34,367 bases of DNA from Berkiella sp964594635 (GTDB lineage Bacteria > Pseudomonadota > Gammaproteobacteria > Berkiellales > Berkiellaceae). This document shows positions 18,619-27,215 of the stretch, one piece after another. Made by a program: the position numbers and the translations under genes. Location of the stretch: assembly GCA_964594635.1 (NCBI GenBank), contig CAZQMV010000019.1, positions 1-34,367 of the forward strand, given 5' to 3'. Every line of letters starts with the position of its first letter. Positions within the stretch are counted from its first letter, which is position 1. The notes below the pieces were generated by a model. That model was not told where the DNA came from. It saw only the letters and a program-made list of their open reading frames with translations, and did not search any database.

Positions 18619-21468
18619 ATGAAATATGTTACGTATTTCTTTGAAATTAAAGGAATGACTTGCACAGGATGTAGCGAACCAATAAAAAATGCTTTAGAAC
18701 TTAAAAGATATGTGCGAGATAAAGTTGATATTAATTTAGCAACTCATCGAGCACGAGTTACGGTAGAAGAAGGCACAGATGCCAATCAGATTGTAAATGA
18801 TATTAAAGCGCTCGGGTTTGATGCAACCTGGTTAACTTTTCGCAATGAAAAAACCTTTTGTTATGCCGTTAAAGGATTAACAGAAGCTAAGCAAACAAAT
18901 GCTATTAGTGAAGCTTTAAATAAAAATAGAGCCTATGTTAAATCATGCGAAGCGAATTATTCCACCAATACAGTGACAGTCACTACGTTTGTCTCCAATG
19001 ATAAAGAAAAACAAGCTTTATTAGAGCGACAAATAAAATTAGACATTCAATCAGCAATTCCAGATCAAAACTTAACGATTTTGTCGATTGAACCTCCAAA
19101 GAGTGATGTTCTGCGCGGCGATAATCCTAAACTCTTTTACCGAAAAGCGGTCATCAATGCATTAGCTGCATTGCCATGGATCTTATTAGCTAGTTTTATT
19201 CCGCTTCCAATAACATTGCTTGGTCAAGGTGTTGGTTTGTTCATTGGTGGTGTCACGCTTGCTGTGATGTGGGTAACAGGTAAAGAATTTTATGTTGATG
19301 CTTGGAAAAAACTAGTCAAAGAACGCACGTCAGACATGAATACGCTCATTGCCCTGGGGACAGGGAGTGCTTGGATTTATTCTATGATATTGGTATTGAT
19401 GCCCTGGCTGTTTCCAGTAGCGGCGCTGCAATACCAATTTTTAGCAGTCAATATGATTTTGTTTATTGTTAATTTTGGCAAAGGCTTAAGAGCGCAAGCG
19501 CAAGAGCGATCCAAGGAACAATCTCAGAGTCTCGCTCAAGTCAGTACAAGATTACAGCCTCAGTATGTGAAGCGCTGCAAGTTTTCTCTTGATAAACCGT
19601 TGCAATTTGATCATGACATTGAATATGAAGAAGTTCATTTTCTTGAGATCAAGAAAGGCGATATTATCCAAGTTAAGGCGAACGAGCGTTTCCCAGTGGA
19701 AGGGGTTATTTTAAATGACGTTTCAACGTTTGTTAACCAAGAAACACTGACCGGCGAATCTAAAGTTTGCGATAAAAGACAAGGTGATGAAGTATTTAGT
19801 GGTAGTTTAAACACAAAGACCACTGTCTATATTCAAGCAACTTGTGATGGAAAAGATGGTCATTTATCTCGCGTATTAGAAGATGTTGCTAAATCAAGCA
19901 GTACTAAGCCATCTATTTCAAAATTAGTTGACCGCTTAGCCGTTATTTTTGCGCCAACTATCGTTTGTTTATCTGTCCTCACTGCATTAGGTTGGTATCT
20001 ATTAGGACCTGTTCCTCAAATCGCTTTTATGCTCAAAAGTGCGATTTCCGTACTGTTATATGCTTGCCCTTGTGCATTAGGGCTTGCAACCCCAATTTCA
20101 ACAACGCTAGGTATTTATAAATTATTTAATAAAGGGATTTTGGTACATAACGCAACCGCACTGGAAGCTGCTTCTCAAGTTGATACAGTCGTATTTGATA
20201 AAACAGGCACATTAACGACACCCGTCATTTCTGAATTTTTTGTAGACGATGCTGATGACAAGAGTTGGACTAGGTTAGAGATTTTGCGACATGTTGTCAG
20301 TTTAGAACAAGGACTTGAGCATCCTATCGCTAAGGCTTTTGAAAGAGCTTATGTCAACCAAAAAACAAGACAACCTTTAAGTCAACCTGAAGCGAATAGC
20401 TTGAAAAAGGATGAACAAGGGGTGTCAGGAAGAGTTAACAATAAAGAAATCTTGGTGGGTAATTTTTCTCATTTAGAATCTCGTCATCCTGTTCCTGAAC
20501 TGTTCAAACAACAAGAAGCAGCAAATGCTAAAAAAGGCATGACATCAATTTATGTTAGCATTGAAAAACAGTGTGTCGCTGTGATCGGTTTTAAACATGA
20601 AATTCGTGACGATGCTAAGAAAGCAATTGAAGATTTGCAAAAAATGAATATAGACATCTTCATGTTAACGGGAGATGAGCAAGGACCAGCCGATGCAGTA
20701 GCAGCAAAATTGGGTATTGCTAAAGTTTATGCAAAGTGTAATGCCGAGAAGAAAAAGAAAATTATTGCTAAGCTGAGAAAAGAGGGCCGTGTTGTTGCCA
20801 TGGTGGGTGATGGTTTAAATGATTTACCTCCCATTGATGAAGCAGATGTTGGTATTGCTTTAGGACCTTGGACGAATGCTTCGGCAACAGCGGATATTGC
20901 TTTACAAAATTTGAATATCCCCATGATGTTAATCATCGCTAAAGAAACCATGCGCAATATTCGTCAAAATTTGTTATGGACAGCATTTTATAATTTATTT
21001 GGTATCATTGCAGCGAGCGGTATGCTCTATCCTTTCTTCGGTTTTATTTTAAATCCGGTCATCGCCAGTATGTTCATGGCGGTATCGTCAATTTTTGTGG
21101 TTATGAACTCAAGTAGGTTAGCTTATAAAATTGACGAGGTAACAGGGGTATATGAAGGTAAGGTTGCTGCACCTCAAACATGGTTTCAGAAGCTTATTCA
21201 CTTTCTTTCTCTTGAAAGTCTTTTTCAAACCATCAGAATGCTTATTTCTTTTGATACCTCATCGAATGGCAATAATAACAATCCTGCTTCTTCACCAATA
21301 TTTGCAGAGACAGCAGCTTGTCCGCCATCTCCGACTCGTAAACAGCCAGTGATTTTTACGCCATCACCCGATAAGAACTTTAGTCTTAGTGGGAATGGAA
21401 ATGCAAGAGAAGGTAGCGCGGCACGCGACAGAAGTATGAGATCCGCAGCAGTAAAAGCATTATTTTAG
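18619..21468 (+). CDS. copA: Copper-translocating P1B-type ATPase
   Basis: 949 residues from ATG 18619 (GGAG 9 nt upstream; a TTG at 18604 is less likely). It exports Cu(I) from the cytoplasm using ATP. An N-terminal HMA domain has C15-T-G-C18 in GMTCTGC; a second HMA-like stretch (about 76-160) lacks CxxC. Eight transmembrane helices are predicted, with C483-P-C485 in the sixth, YN in the seventh and MAVSS in the eighth, the P1B-1 copper pattern. The actuator domain has TLTGES; the phosphorylated Asp527 is in DKTGTLT; the nucleotide domain has the EHP motif and GDGLNDLPP. Unusual: a tail of about 105 residues after the last helix, Ser/Asn/Pro-rich. It follows purF by 27 bp and precedes a His-rich secreted protein. 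Confidence 0.93.
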   Translation: MKYVTYFFEIKGMTCTGCSEPIKNALELKRYVRDKVDINLATHRARVTVEEGTDANQIVNDIKALGFDATWLTFRNEKTFCYAVKGLTEAKQTNAISEALNKNRAYVKSCEANYSTNTVTVTTFVSNDKEKQALLERQIKLDIQSAIPDQNLTILSIEPPKSDVLRGDNPKLFYRKAVINALAALPWILLASFIPLPITLLGQGVGLFIGGVTLAVMWVTGKEFYVDAWKKLVKERTSDMNTLIALGTGSAWIYSMILVLMPWLFPVAALQYQFLAVNMILFIVNFGKGLRAQAQERSKEQSQSLAQVSTRLQPQYVKRCKFSLDKPLQFDHDIEYEEVHFLEIKKGDIIQVKANERFPVEGVILNDVSTFVNQETLTGESKVCDKRQGDEVFSGSLNTKTTVYIQATCDGKDGHLSRVLEDVAKSSSTKPSISKLVDRLAVIFAPTIVCLSVLTALGWYLLGPVPQIAFMLKSAISVLLYACPCALGLATPISTTLGIYKLFNKGILVHNATALEAASQVDTVVFDKTGTLTTPVISEFFVDDADDKSWTRLEILRHVVSLEQGLEHPIAKAFERAYVNQKTRQPLSQPEANSLKKDEQGVSGRVNNKEILVGNFSHLESRHPVPELFKQQEAANAKKGMTSIYVSIEKQCVAVIGFKHEIRDDAKKAIEDLQKMNIDIFMLTGDEQGPADAVAAKLGIAKVYAKCNAEKKKKIIAKLRKEGRVVAMVGDGLNDLPPIDEADVGIALGPWTNASATADIALQNLNIPMMLIIAKETMRNIRQNLLWTAFYNLFGIIAASGMLYPFFGFILNPVIASMFMAVSSIFVVMNSSRLAYKIDEVTGVYEGKVAAPQTWFQKLIHFLSLESLFQTIRMLISFDTSSNGNNNNPASSPIFAETAACPPSPTRKQPVIFTPSPDKNFSLSGNGNAREGSAARDRSMRSAAVKALF

Positions 21469-21539
21469 GTATTTGTTTAACTGTTAATATTTCAGGCTAT
21501 CCTTGCTGTTTGATAACCTGTTAATGCGGAGACATTGCA

Positions 21540-21785
21540 ATGCAAAAGAGAATGAAAGTAGCTGTTATGGTTACTTCTTTAGGTTTTATGACAGTAGGAC
21601 ACGCTGATAATCTAACGACGACCACGACTTCTAGTAAAGAAGGCACACAAGCGACTTCTTTAACTACCGATCAAGTTTTAGTAGGTAGCGCTTCTTCTTC
21701 CTCGCAACCTTCTCAAACAAGTCATACTCAAGGTTTGAACAATCAGCATGACCATGACCATGGTCATGACGAAGATATGGATTAA
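21540..21785 (+). CDS. Small secreted His/Asp-rich protein, candidate periplasmic metal binder
   Basis: 81 residues with a signal peptide (1-22, cleavage after VGHA). The mature ~59 residues are Thr/Ser/Gln-rich and disordered-looking, ending in HDHDHGHDEDMD (70-81), a likely metal-chelating tail. No family recognised. GGAG lies 8 nt before the ATG. It starts 71 bp after the copper ATPase stop in the same direction with no terminator between, so co-expression is likely; binding exported copper (or zinc/nickel) in the periplasm is inferred from context. A hairpin element follows 12 bp after the stop. Confidence 0.75.
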   Translation: MQKRMKVAVMVTSLGFMTVGHADNLTTTTTSSKEGTQATSLTTDQVLVGSASSSSQPSQTSHTQGLNNQHDHDHGHDEDMD

Positions 21786-21797
21786 TAATTATGAACT

Positions 21798-21828
21798 GTA
21801 GGGGCCGACTTTCGATGTCGCCCCCTAC
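21798..21828. repeat. REP-like palindrome between convergent genes, likely bidirectional terminator
   Basis: GTAGGGGCCGAC and GTCGCCCCCTAC form a 12-bp stem with one mismatch and a 7-base loop. It shares its ends with the element at 10668. It lies between the ends of the His-rich gene (21785) and the minus-strand gene (21850), where a two-way stop is useful. Confidence 0.7.
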
Positions 21829-21849
21829 TATTGAATAATTAATTGTTGG

Positions 21850-23163
21850 TTAACTCAATAGATAAGCATAATCGCTTTCAATTTTATTCATGCTGATTTG
21901 ATTTAAGAAGCTCGAAAAGCACATCCAGGCAGAGATGGCATTGAGATCACTGATTTGGGGAGGGAGAAATGTCGGCATAATGATGATCTTTTCTTCTACG
22001 AGTTGCGAAATATCCCGAATATCTTCTAAATTGGTTTTACCACAAAATAGCATGGGGATCCTATTTAACATGCCCTTGCGCACGGCAAGCAAAATAAAGT
22101 TGTAAACTGAGACGAATCCCTTGCAATAAGAGAGATCTTTAGTAAAAGGGCCAAGGGTTGGTAGGCTGCCACGGAAAACTCGTCCTGCAAGCACATAACA
22201 GGTTTCTTCGTCATAACCTTCCGTTCGAAAAAATTCAAAAATATCTAAAAATGTTGCCCCGTCTTCAGCCAGTTCGACAGCTCTTATACGATTCGCTAAT
22301 TTTTTCAAGCGCGCAGGATAAGAAATCAGGCTTAAGAGTTCCATTAAAATGGCTAAGCCTTCTTGCGTGACAGTAGAAGAGGGTGGTCCTTTGCTTAAGA
22401 AAGTACAGATAGGTTGGCTTTTGCCATTCATTGTTGTGCCAATATGTACAAGCCCTTCATGGATCTCAAGAATTTTCAAATCACGTTCATTGAATTTTGC
22501 ATCACTGCGAATTTTAATATAATCAGCTCCTGCTGCTGCATCCGCAATAATGCCATCACTGAGAATGACGCGAACTTGTTTCTCTAAAAAATATTTATCA
22601 AGCTCGGTTTGTAAAATGACGATCGCATCAGCTGCGTTAATTGTCCTTTCTTCTTCTTCGAGTAATTTGCTTTGATTGATCTGGCTTAAAGCATCAGCCA
22701 TCATGACCCCAAGTTGCGCAAGGGTTGGATCACCAACGTGAAACACATCTTTGGCAGAGCCATATAATTCTTGCGAAATCAGTGAAAACTCTAAAGTGCC
22801 TCTTGCTTCTAACATATGCAAGACGCGCAAATATTCTGAACAAATGCGACGCATCATTTGCCCGACAGGATTAAATTGCCCTAATTTTTTAGTCACTTCT
22901 CGTTCAATAATATGAAATAACTGGCGCTGTTTAGACCAATCGAGCGAGGTATTTCGTTGATAGTATTCCTGAGTGACTTCGGGCTGTTCTTTAAACTTTT
23001 TAGCAAAGAACTTCGCTTTGACGCTTGCGTCCCATTTTATGGAATCCAGAATGCGAATAGGGGCTTGGGCTCTCACAATTTCATCTGAAAGATGCTTAAT
23101 ATTTTGCTGATATTCGTTAAGAACGAATTCAGTTTTAGGTGGGGGGGAAGCGTCTTGGTTCAT
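21850..23163 (-). CDS. DUF1704 / QEGLA-motif protein, putative zinc metallocarboxypeptidase
   Basis: 437 residues. The HExxxH motif H235-E236-GLV-H240 and the signature Q267-E-G-L-A271 mark the DUF1704 family, annotated in bacteria as flavohemoglobin expression-modulating QEGLA proteins. Eukaryotic members (MATCAP/TMCP) are tubulin tyrosine carboxypeptidases that use the two His and the QEGLA Glu as zinc ligands. All three candidate ligands are present, so an active zinc peptidase is plausible; the bacterial substrate is unknown. No signal peptide. An AAGGA lies about 15 nt before the ATG, further than usual, so the start is slightly uncertain. Family assignment is from motifs recalled, not from a search. 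Confidence 0.82.
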   Translation of the reverse strand: MNQDASPPPKTEFVLNEYQQNIKHLSDEIVRAQAPIRILDSIKWDASVKAKFFAKKFKEQPEVTQEYYQRNTSLDWSKQRQLFHIIEREVTKKLGQFNPVGQMMRRICSEYLRVLHMLEARGTLEFSLISQELYGSAKDVFHVGDPTLAQLGVMMADALSQINQSKLLEEEERTINAADAIVILQTELDKYFLEKQVRVILSDGIIADAAAGADYIKIRSDAKFNERDLKILEIHEGLVHIGTTMNGKSQPICTFLSKGPPSSTVTQEGLAILMELLSLISYPARLKKLANRIRAVELAEDGATFLDIFEFFRTEGYDEETCYVLAGRVFRGSLPTLGPFTKDLSYCKGFVSVYNFILLAVRKGMLNRIPMLFCGKTNLEDIRDISQLVEEKIIIMPTFLPPQISDLNAISAWMCFSSFLNQISMNKIESDYAYLLS

Positions 23164-23368
23164 AGTGATGTGAGTTTTTCCTTAAAAATCAAACCGATCC
23201 ATCTCTTATGAATTATAGCAAAGATTTGTTCTAAGATTTTTTTATGAATTGTCTTGAGAATCTCTGCCATGTCATATAAAGTTCCCTTTCAAACTATTAT
23301 GCTGTGTTTTGCAGCATCAACCCGTGCATCTAATCGGGTATAGTAATTAACTGACTTAATTAAGGTTC

Positions 23369-24208
23369 ATGCAGTTCATGACTGAAGTGATAGGCGCCTA
23401 TTCTATTAACCTTATCAATTCTTTGCTATTTGCCGCCATCATGGTGGGTAGCTACTTATTATCTAAATATTTGTTAACGCGCAAAATTAAAGCGCTTAAA
23501 ACCCGCACGCAATATTTAAACCGTTTGAAATATGTTTTCTTTATCCTGTATTTGATCTTTTTTATTAAAATATGGGTAGAAGGATTTATTCAAATATTAG
23601 CCTTTATTGGTTTTTTATCTGCGGCAATCACCATTACCCAAAAAGATAATTTACTCAATTTAATTGGTTGGTTAATTATTAATTGGCGCGGCCTATTTTG
23701 TGAAGACGATTATATTAAAATTTCGCAATATAGTGGCTATGTTAAATCCATTGGTTTTTTATATTTTTCATTAATTGAAGCGAGTCCTGATTTTCCTAAT
23801 CGCTCTACCGGTAGAATGATTAAAATTCCTAATGGCCTTGTGGCACGAAATCCTGTGACCAATTTTTCGCATGAGAAATTCACTGAATGTACGCTCAATA
23901 TTGTTTTTAAACCCAAAAGCCATATTGCCATGATTGAAACGCTTTTCGGGCTTTTAAAGACTGAAATTCAACATTACTTAATTTCACATATGCCTGCTAC
24001 TATAACACCTGCAACCAAGCAGCAGATGTTGTTGGAATTTGAACCCAAATATTTTGTTAAAATCCGTCAAGAAAAGCCGACCGGCTTTGAAATGGTTTTT
24101 ATGTTTTATTGTAAATATATTGATAAAGCGGATGTTCAATATCAAATGAATAAACGCATTATTGATTTTACGAATGAGAATGAAGATCTGACGCTGTCTT
24201 TCGATTAA
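23369..24208 (+). CDS. MscS-family mechanosensitive channel-like protein
   Basis: 279 residues. Three N-terminal hydrophobic helices (about 10-32, 48-68, 70-105), the last with the alternating small-residue pattern of the MscS pore helix (GFIQILAFIGFLSAAITIT) and then a beta-domain with EDDYIKI, GYVKSIGFLYF, IKIPNGLVARNPVTNFS. MscS channels open under membrane tension and release osmolytes. The charged residues normally seen after the pore helix are partly replaced by ITQKDNLLNL. Start is either 23369 or the in-frame ATG at 23378; AAGG at 23362 is close to the first and far from the second. Two small hairpins (23299-23317, 23320-23339) lie in its leader. Confidence 0.85.
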   Translation: MQFMTEVIGAYSINLINSLLFAAIMVGSYLLSKYLLTRKIKALKTRTQYLNRLKYVFFILYLIFFIKIWVEGFIQILAFIGFLSAAITITQKDNLLNLIGWLIINWRGLFCEDDYIKISQYSGYVKSIGFLYFSLIEASPDFPNRSTGRMIKIPNGLVARNPVTNFSHEKFTECTLNIVFKPKSHIAMIETLFGLLKTEIQHYLISHMPATITPATKQQMLLEFEPKYFVKIRQEKPTGFEMVFMFYCKYIDKADVQYQMNKRIIDFTNENEDLTLSFD

Positions 24209-24209
24209 G

Positions 24210-24376
24210 AAATCCCCCGTTCGCTTTGCTCACAGCCCCCTTTACCTGTCTTCGCTAAAGCTACGCCAAGGCAGGCAAAAGTGGGCTATGGCGCTACGCG
24301 CCCTTGTGAGCGTAGCGCGAACAAATACCCATCGATCGTAAAGAGGGGCAGCGTGACTTGTCACGCGGGGAGATTT
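24210..24376. repeat. MITE-like palindromic repeat element, about 167 bp
   Basis: The ends are imperfect inverted repeats: AAATCCCCC at the left and GGGGAGATTT at the right, with inner CCCCCTTT and AAAGAGGGG boxes. Inside is a perfect 8-bp stem, GCGCTACG (24291-24298) and CGTAGCGC (24311-24318). It fills the whole gap between the convergent MscS-like gene and folD and supplies the last bases of folD. No transposase is present. Similar AAATCCCCC/CCCCCTTT ends are common in bacterial miniature elements. Confidence 0.65.
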
Positions 24377-25229
24377 AAGTTTGCTTTAACTGCGACGCAG
24401 CCAACGTATTTGCCAAAAGTGTTGCCACCGTCATCGGCCCCACACCGCCAGGTACAGGTGTTATCCAGCTGGCGCGTTTTTTAGCGCTTTCAAAATCCAC
24501 ATCGCCAACCAATTTGCCATTAACTAAGTGATTTGTGCCTACGTCAATCACCACAGCGCCTTCTTTGATCCATTCACCTTGAATGAATTGCGCTTGGCCA
24601 ATGCCCACCACGACTAAATCCGCTTCTGCTAGATGACCTTGAAGATTTTTGGTGAATCGATGGCAAATGGTGACGGTTGCACCAGCATTTAATAATTCAA
24701 TTGCCATTGGACGACCGACAATTCTTGATGCTCCAACCACGCAAGCTTGGCAGCCTTTTAATTCAATATCAGTATGTGCCAGTAAAGTCATAATGCCATG
24801 TGGCGTGCAAGGACGAAGACCTGCTTGACCTTGCACAAGCTTGCCCATGTTGTAAGCATGAAACCCATCGACGTCTTTATGCGGTGCTATTCTTTCTAGC
24901 ACTTGTTCAGTGGGAATATGCGAAGGTAAGGGGAGTTGAACTAAGATCCCATCGATCTCATCGTTATTGTTTAATTCATCAATTTTTTGTAAAAGAAATT
25001 CTGCGCTAATGTCTGAGGGATAATCAAAAGCTTGCGAATAGAAACCAACGGCTTTACAAGCATGACGTTTACGTTGCACGTACAGTTGCGAAGCAGAATC
25101 TTGCCCCACCAGAATCACTGCGAGGCCCGGAGCGCGTTTACCAGCAGCTTGCATCGATGCAACAGTGGTAGCAATTTTTTCTTGTTCAAGTTGGGCAATC
25201 GCCTTGCCATCAATTAATTTTGCAGTCAT
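24375..25229 (-). CDS. folD: Bifunctional methylenetetrahydrofolate dehydrogenase/methenyltetrahydrofolate cyclohydrolase
   Basis: 284 residues, typical length. It interconverts 5,10-methylene-, methenyl- and 10-formyl-tetrahydrofolate with NADP, supplying one-carbon units for purines and formyl-Met-tRNA. Visible: the catalytic YVQRK in SQLYVQRKRHACK, the DGILVQLPLP motif, KDVDGFHAYNMGKL, the NADP-binding GASRIVGRPMA, and the C-terminal PVPGGVGPMTVATLL. It is convergent with the MscS-like gene and divergent from the tRNA cluster, whose promoter lies 60 bp away. The stop codon lies within a repeat element, so the repeat has inserted right at the gene end. Confidence 0.96.
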   Translation of the reverse strand: MTAKLIDGKAIAQLEQEKIATTVASMQAAGKRAPGLAVILVGQDSASQLYVQRKRHACKAVGFYSQAFDYPSDISAEFLLQKIDELNNNDEIDGILVQLPLPSHIPTEQVLERIAPHKDVDGFHAYNMGKLVQGQAGLRPCTPHGIMTLLAHTDIELKGCQACVVGASRIVGRPMAIELLNAGATVTICHRFTKNLQGHLAEADLVVVGIGQAQFIQGEWIKEGAVVIDVGTNHLVNGKLVGDVDFESAKKRASWITPVPGGVGPMTVATLLANTLAASQLKQT

Positions 25230-25288
25230 GAAGTCAACTCATATAAAGTGGGAATTCGGTGCCAGTATACCAGCTGTTTGGGCTTTGT

Positions 25289-25317
25289 TTGACGATGGAC
25301 AAGGGAATGAGTATCAT
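25289..25317 (+). promoter_or_regulatory. Sigma70 promoter of the tRNA cluster
   Basis: TTGACG (25289-25294), 17-bp spacer, TATCAT (25312-25317), then GC-rich GCGCG between the -10 box and the expected start near 25324. A GC-rich discriminator is the mark of stringently controlled stable-RNA promoters. The first tRNA begins about 40 bp downstream. Confidence 0.75.
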
Positions 25318-25361
25318 GCGCGTTCTAAAAAAATTCTACTTTCTGTTAAAATTGACACGAT

Positions 25362-25438
25362 CGGGGTATAGCGCAGTCTGGTAGCGCGCCTGCTTTGGGA
25401 GCAGGATGTCGGGGGTTCAAATCCCTCTACCCCGACCA
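25362..25438 (+). tRNA. tRNA-Pro(UGG)
   Basis: Cloverleaf with acceptor CGGGGTA/TACCCCG, anticodon loop TTTGGGA giving UGG, T-loop GTTCAAAT and an encoded CCA (25436-25438). First gene of a five-tRNA cluster. Confidence 0.97.
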
Positions 25439-25455
25439 ATTACTTATAAAATTAT

Positions 25456-25532
25456 GCGCTTGTAGCTCATTCGGATAGAGCATCGGCCTTCTAAGCCGAG
25501 GGTAGCAGGTTCGAATCCTGCCAAGCGCGCCA
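25456..25532 (+). tRNA. tRNA-Arg(UCU)
   Basis: Acceptor GCGCTTG/CAAGCGC, anticodon stem TCGGC/GCCGA with loop CTTCTAA giving UCU (reads AGA/AGG), discriminator G, encoded CCA (25530-25532). Confidence 0.97.
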
Positions 25533-25569
25533 GAGGCCTAGAAATAGGTGTCTGAGGATAAACGATTAT

Positions 25570-25646
25570 GGTGGATGTAGCTCAGTTGGTAGAGCCCCGG
25601 TTTGTGGTACCGGTTGTCGTGGGTTCGAGCCCCATCATTCACCCCA
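25570..25646 (+). tRNA. tRNA-His(GUG)
   Basis: Anticodon stem CCGGT/ACCGG with loop TTGTGGT giving GUG. The extra G at -1 (25570) faces discriminator C73 (25643), the identity feature of histidine tRNA. CCA is encoded at 25644-25646. The acceptor has one G-U pair. Confidence 0.97.
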
Positions 25647-25652
25647 GTATTT

Positions 25653-25725
<73 letters not shown>

Positions 25726-25758
25726 TCATTTAAGGCAATGCAATTTCTTTTTTCAAGG

Positions 25759-25843
<85 letters not shown>

Positions 25844-25891
25844 ATACAAAAAAGATAACACGTCAACTACTTAATTAGTGAGGGGATTTCC

Positions 25892-27175
25892 ATGGATGTG
25901 TCATTAGAGAACACCAGCACATTGGGGCGTCGGTTGAAAGTGAGTGTTCCTGACGCAGCGATCAGCGAACAAATTAAAACGAAAATGGCTAAGTTAGCGA
26001 AAGATATTCGCTTAAAAGGTTTTCGTCCGGGTAAAATTCCACCTCACGTTCTGCAACAAAAATTTGGTCAATCCGTTCGTATGGAAGTGATCAATGATGT
26101 GATCCGCCAATCCTTAGGTGATGTGGTTAAAGATAAGCAACTGCAACCAGCGGGTGCTCCAAAAATTGAAGAAATCAAAGATACTGTTGGTCAAAACTTA
26201 GAGTTTACAGCCAGCTTTGAAATTTATCCTGTAATTTCATTAGCGGATTTTGCACAAATAACCGTTGAGAAGCGCAGCGCTGAGATCAATGATAACGATG
26301 TGCAAGCCATGATTGATAAATTACGCGATCAATTTGCGCATTGGAACAATGTCACTCGCAATGTGAAATCAGGCGACAAGTTAACCGTTGATTTTGCTCG
26401 CGTCATTAAAGAAGAAGGTGCGGTCAAAGAAGAACAAGCCAACGTCCAAATGATTGTGGGTGATAAGGGTGTATTGCCTGGCTTAAGTGAAGCGCTGATT
26501 GGTAAGGGCAAGGGCGAGCAAGTCGATGTTGAATTACATTATCCTGCAGATTGGGCAGATACTGCTGCAGCGGATAAAGACGTAACGCTTTGGATCACCA
26601 TCCATGAAATAGAAGAAAAACAAGATCTCACCGAAGAAGAGCTTGCAGAAAAGCTCTCTATCGATAAAGACGATAAAGCGGCACTGAAATCGACTGTGAA
26701 TGAGCGTATGCAAGAAGAGCTAACGACTGCATTGCAAGATGAGATTAAAGAAACCGTTTTAGAAAAATTATTAGAAGCAAATCCGATTGAATTGCCCAGT
26801 TCTTTAATTGAGCAAGAGAAGGAAGCTATCCAACGAGAAGCAGCACGTTCAAAACGAATGTTGCCAGCTGATGAGCTTAATGAAACAGCTAAGAAGCGCG
26901 TTGAGCTGGGATTGCTACTGAATGAAGTTATCAAGAAGTTCAACTTAACGGCAGACGGTAAACGCGTTCGTGCTCAAGTTGAAAAAATAGCTTCCAGATT
27001 TTCTAAGCCATCTGAGATAGTAGAAGCTTATTACAAGAGTAACGATCTTCTTTACGGTATCGAGAGAATGGTATTGTTGGAACAGGCGGTTGATGCCATT
27101 CTAACGGAAGTGAAGGTGGTGGATAAAAAAGCCTCCTTCGATGAAGTTATGAACTCAAATGATTCACAGTCATAG
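25892..27175 (+). CDS. tig: Trigger factor (ribosome-associated chaperone and prolyl isomerase)
   Basis: 427 residues, typical. It binds near ribosomal protein L23 and shields nascent chains. The ribosome-binding signature GFRPGKIPPHVLQQKFG is at about residues 43-59 (GFRxGKxP motif). The FKBP-type isomerase domain spans about 155-245, and the helical chaperone arms follow to the C-terminus. GAGGGG lies ahead of the ATG. It starts about 48 bp after tRNA-Leu with no clear terminator between, so read-through from the tRNA promoter is possible. clpP follows as in other Gammaproteobacteria. Confidence 0.97.
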   Translation: MDVSLENTSTLGRRLKVSVPDAAISEQIKTKMAKLAKDIRLKGFRPGKIPPHVLQQKFGQSVRMEVINDVIRQSLGDVVKDKQLQPAGAPKIEEIKDTVGQNLEFTASFEIYPVISLADFAQITVEKRSAEINDNDVQAMIDKLRDQFAHWNNVTRNVKSGDKLTVDFARVIKEEGAVKEEQANVQMIVGDKGVLPGLSEALIGKGKGEQVDVELHYPADWADTAAADKDVTLWITIHEIEEKQDLTEEELAEKLSIDKDDKAALKSTVNERMQEELTTALQDEIKETVLEKLLEANPIELPSSLIEQEKEAIQREAARSKRMLPADELNETAKKRVELGLLLNEVIKKFNLTADGKRVRAQVEKIASRFSKPSEIVEAYYKSNDLLYGIERMVLLEQAVDAILTEVKVVDKKASFDEVMNSNDSQS

Positions 27176-27215
27176 GTAACTACACGGAAGAGTAATCAAT
27201 CAAGGGGTGATAGCG

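Noticed and set aside
24281..24484. 67-residue plus-strand ORF across the MITE-like repeat and folD end
   Set aside because: It is built from repeat and antisense folD sequence, with no SD.
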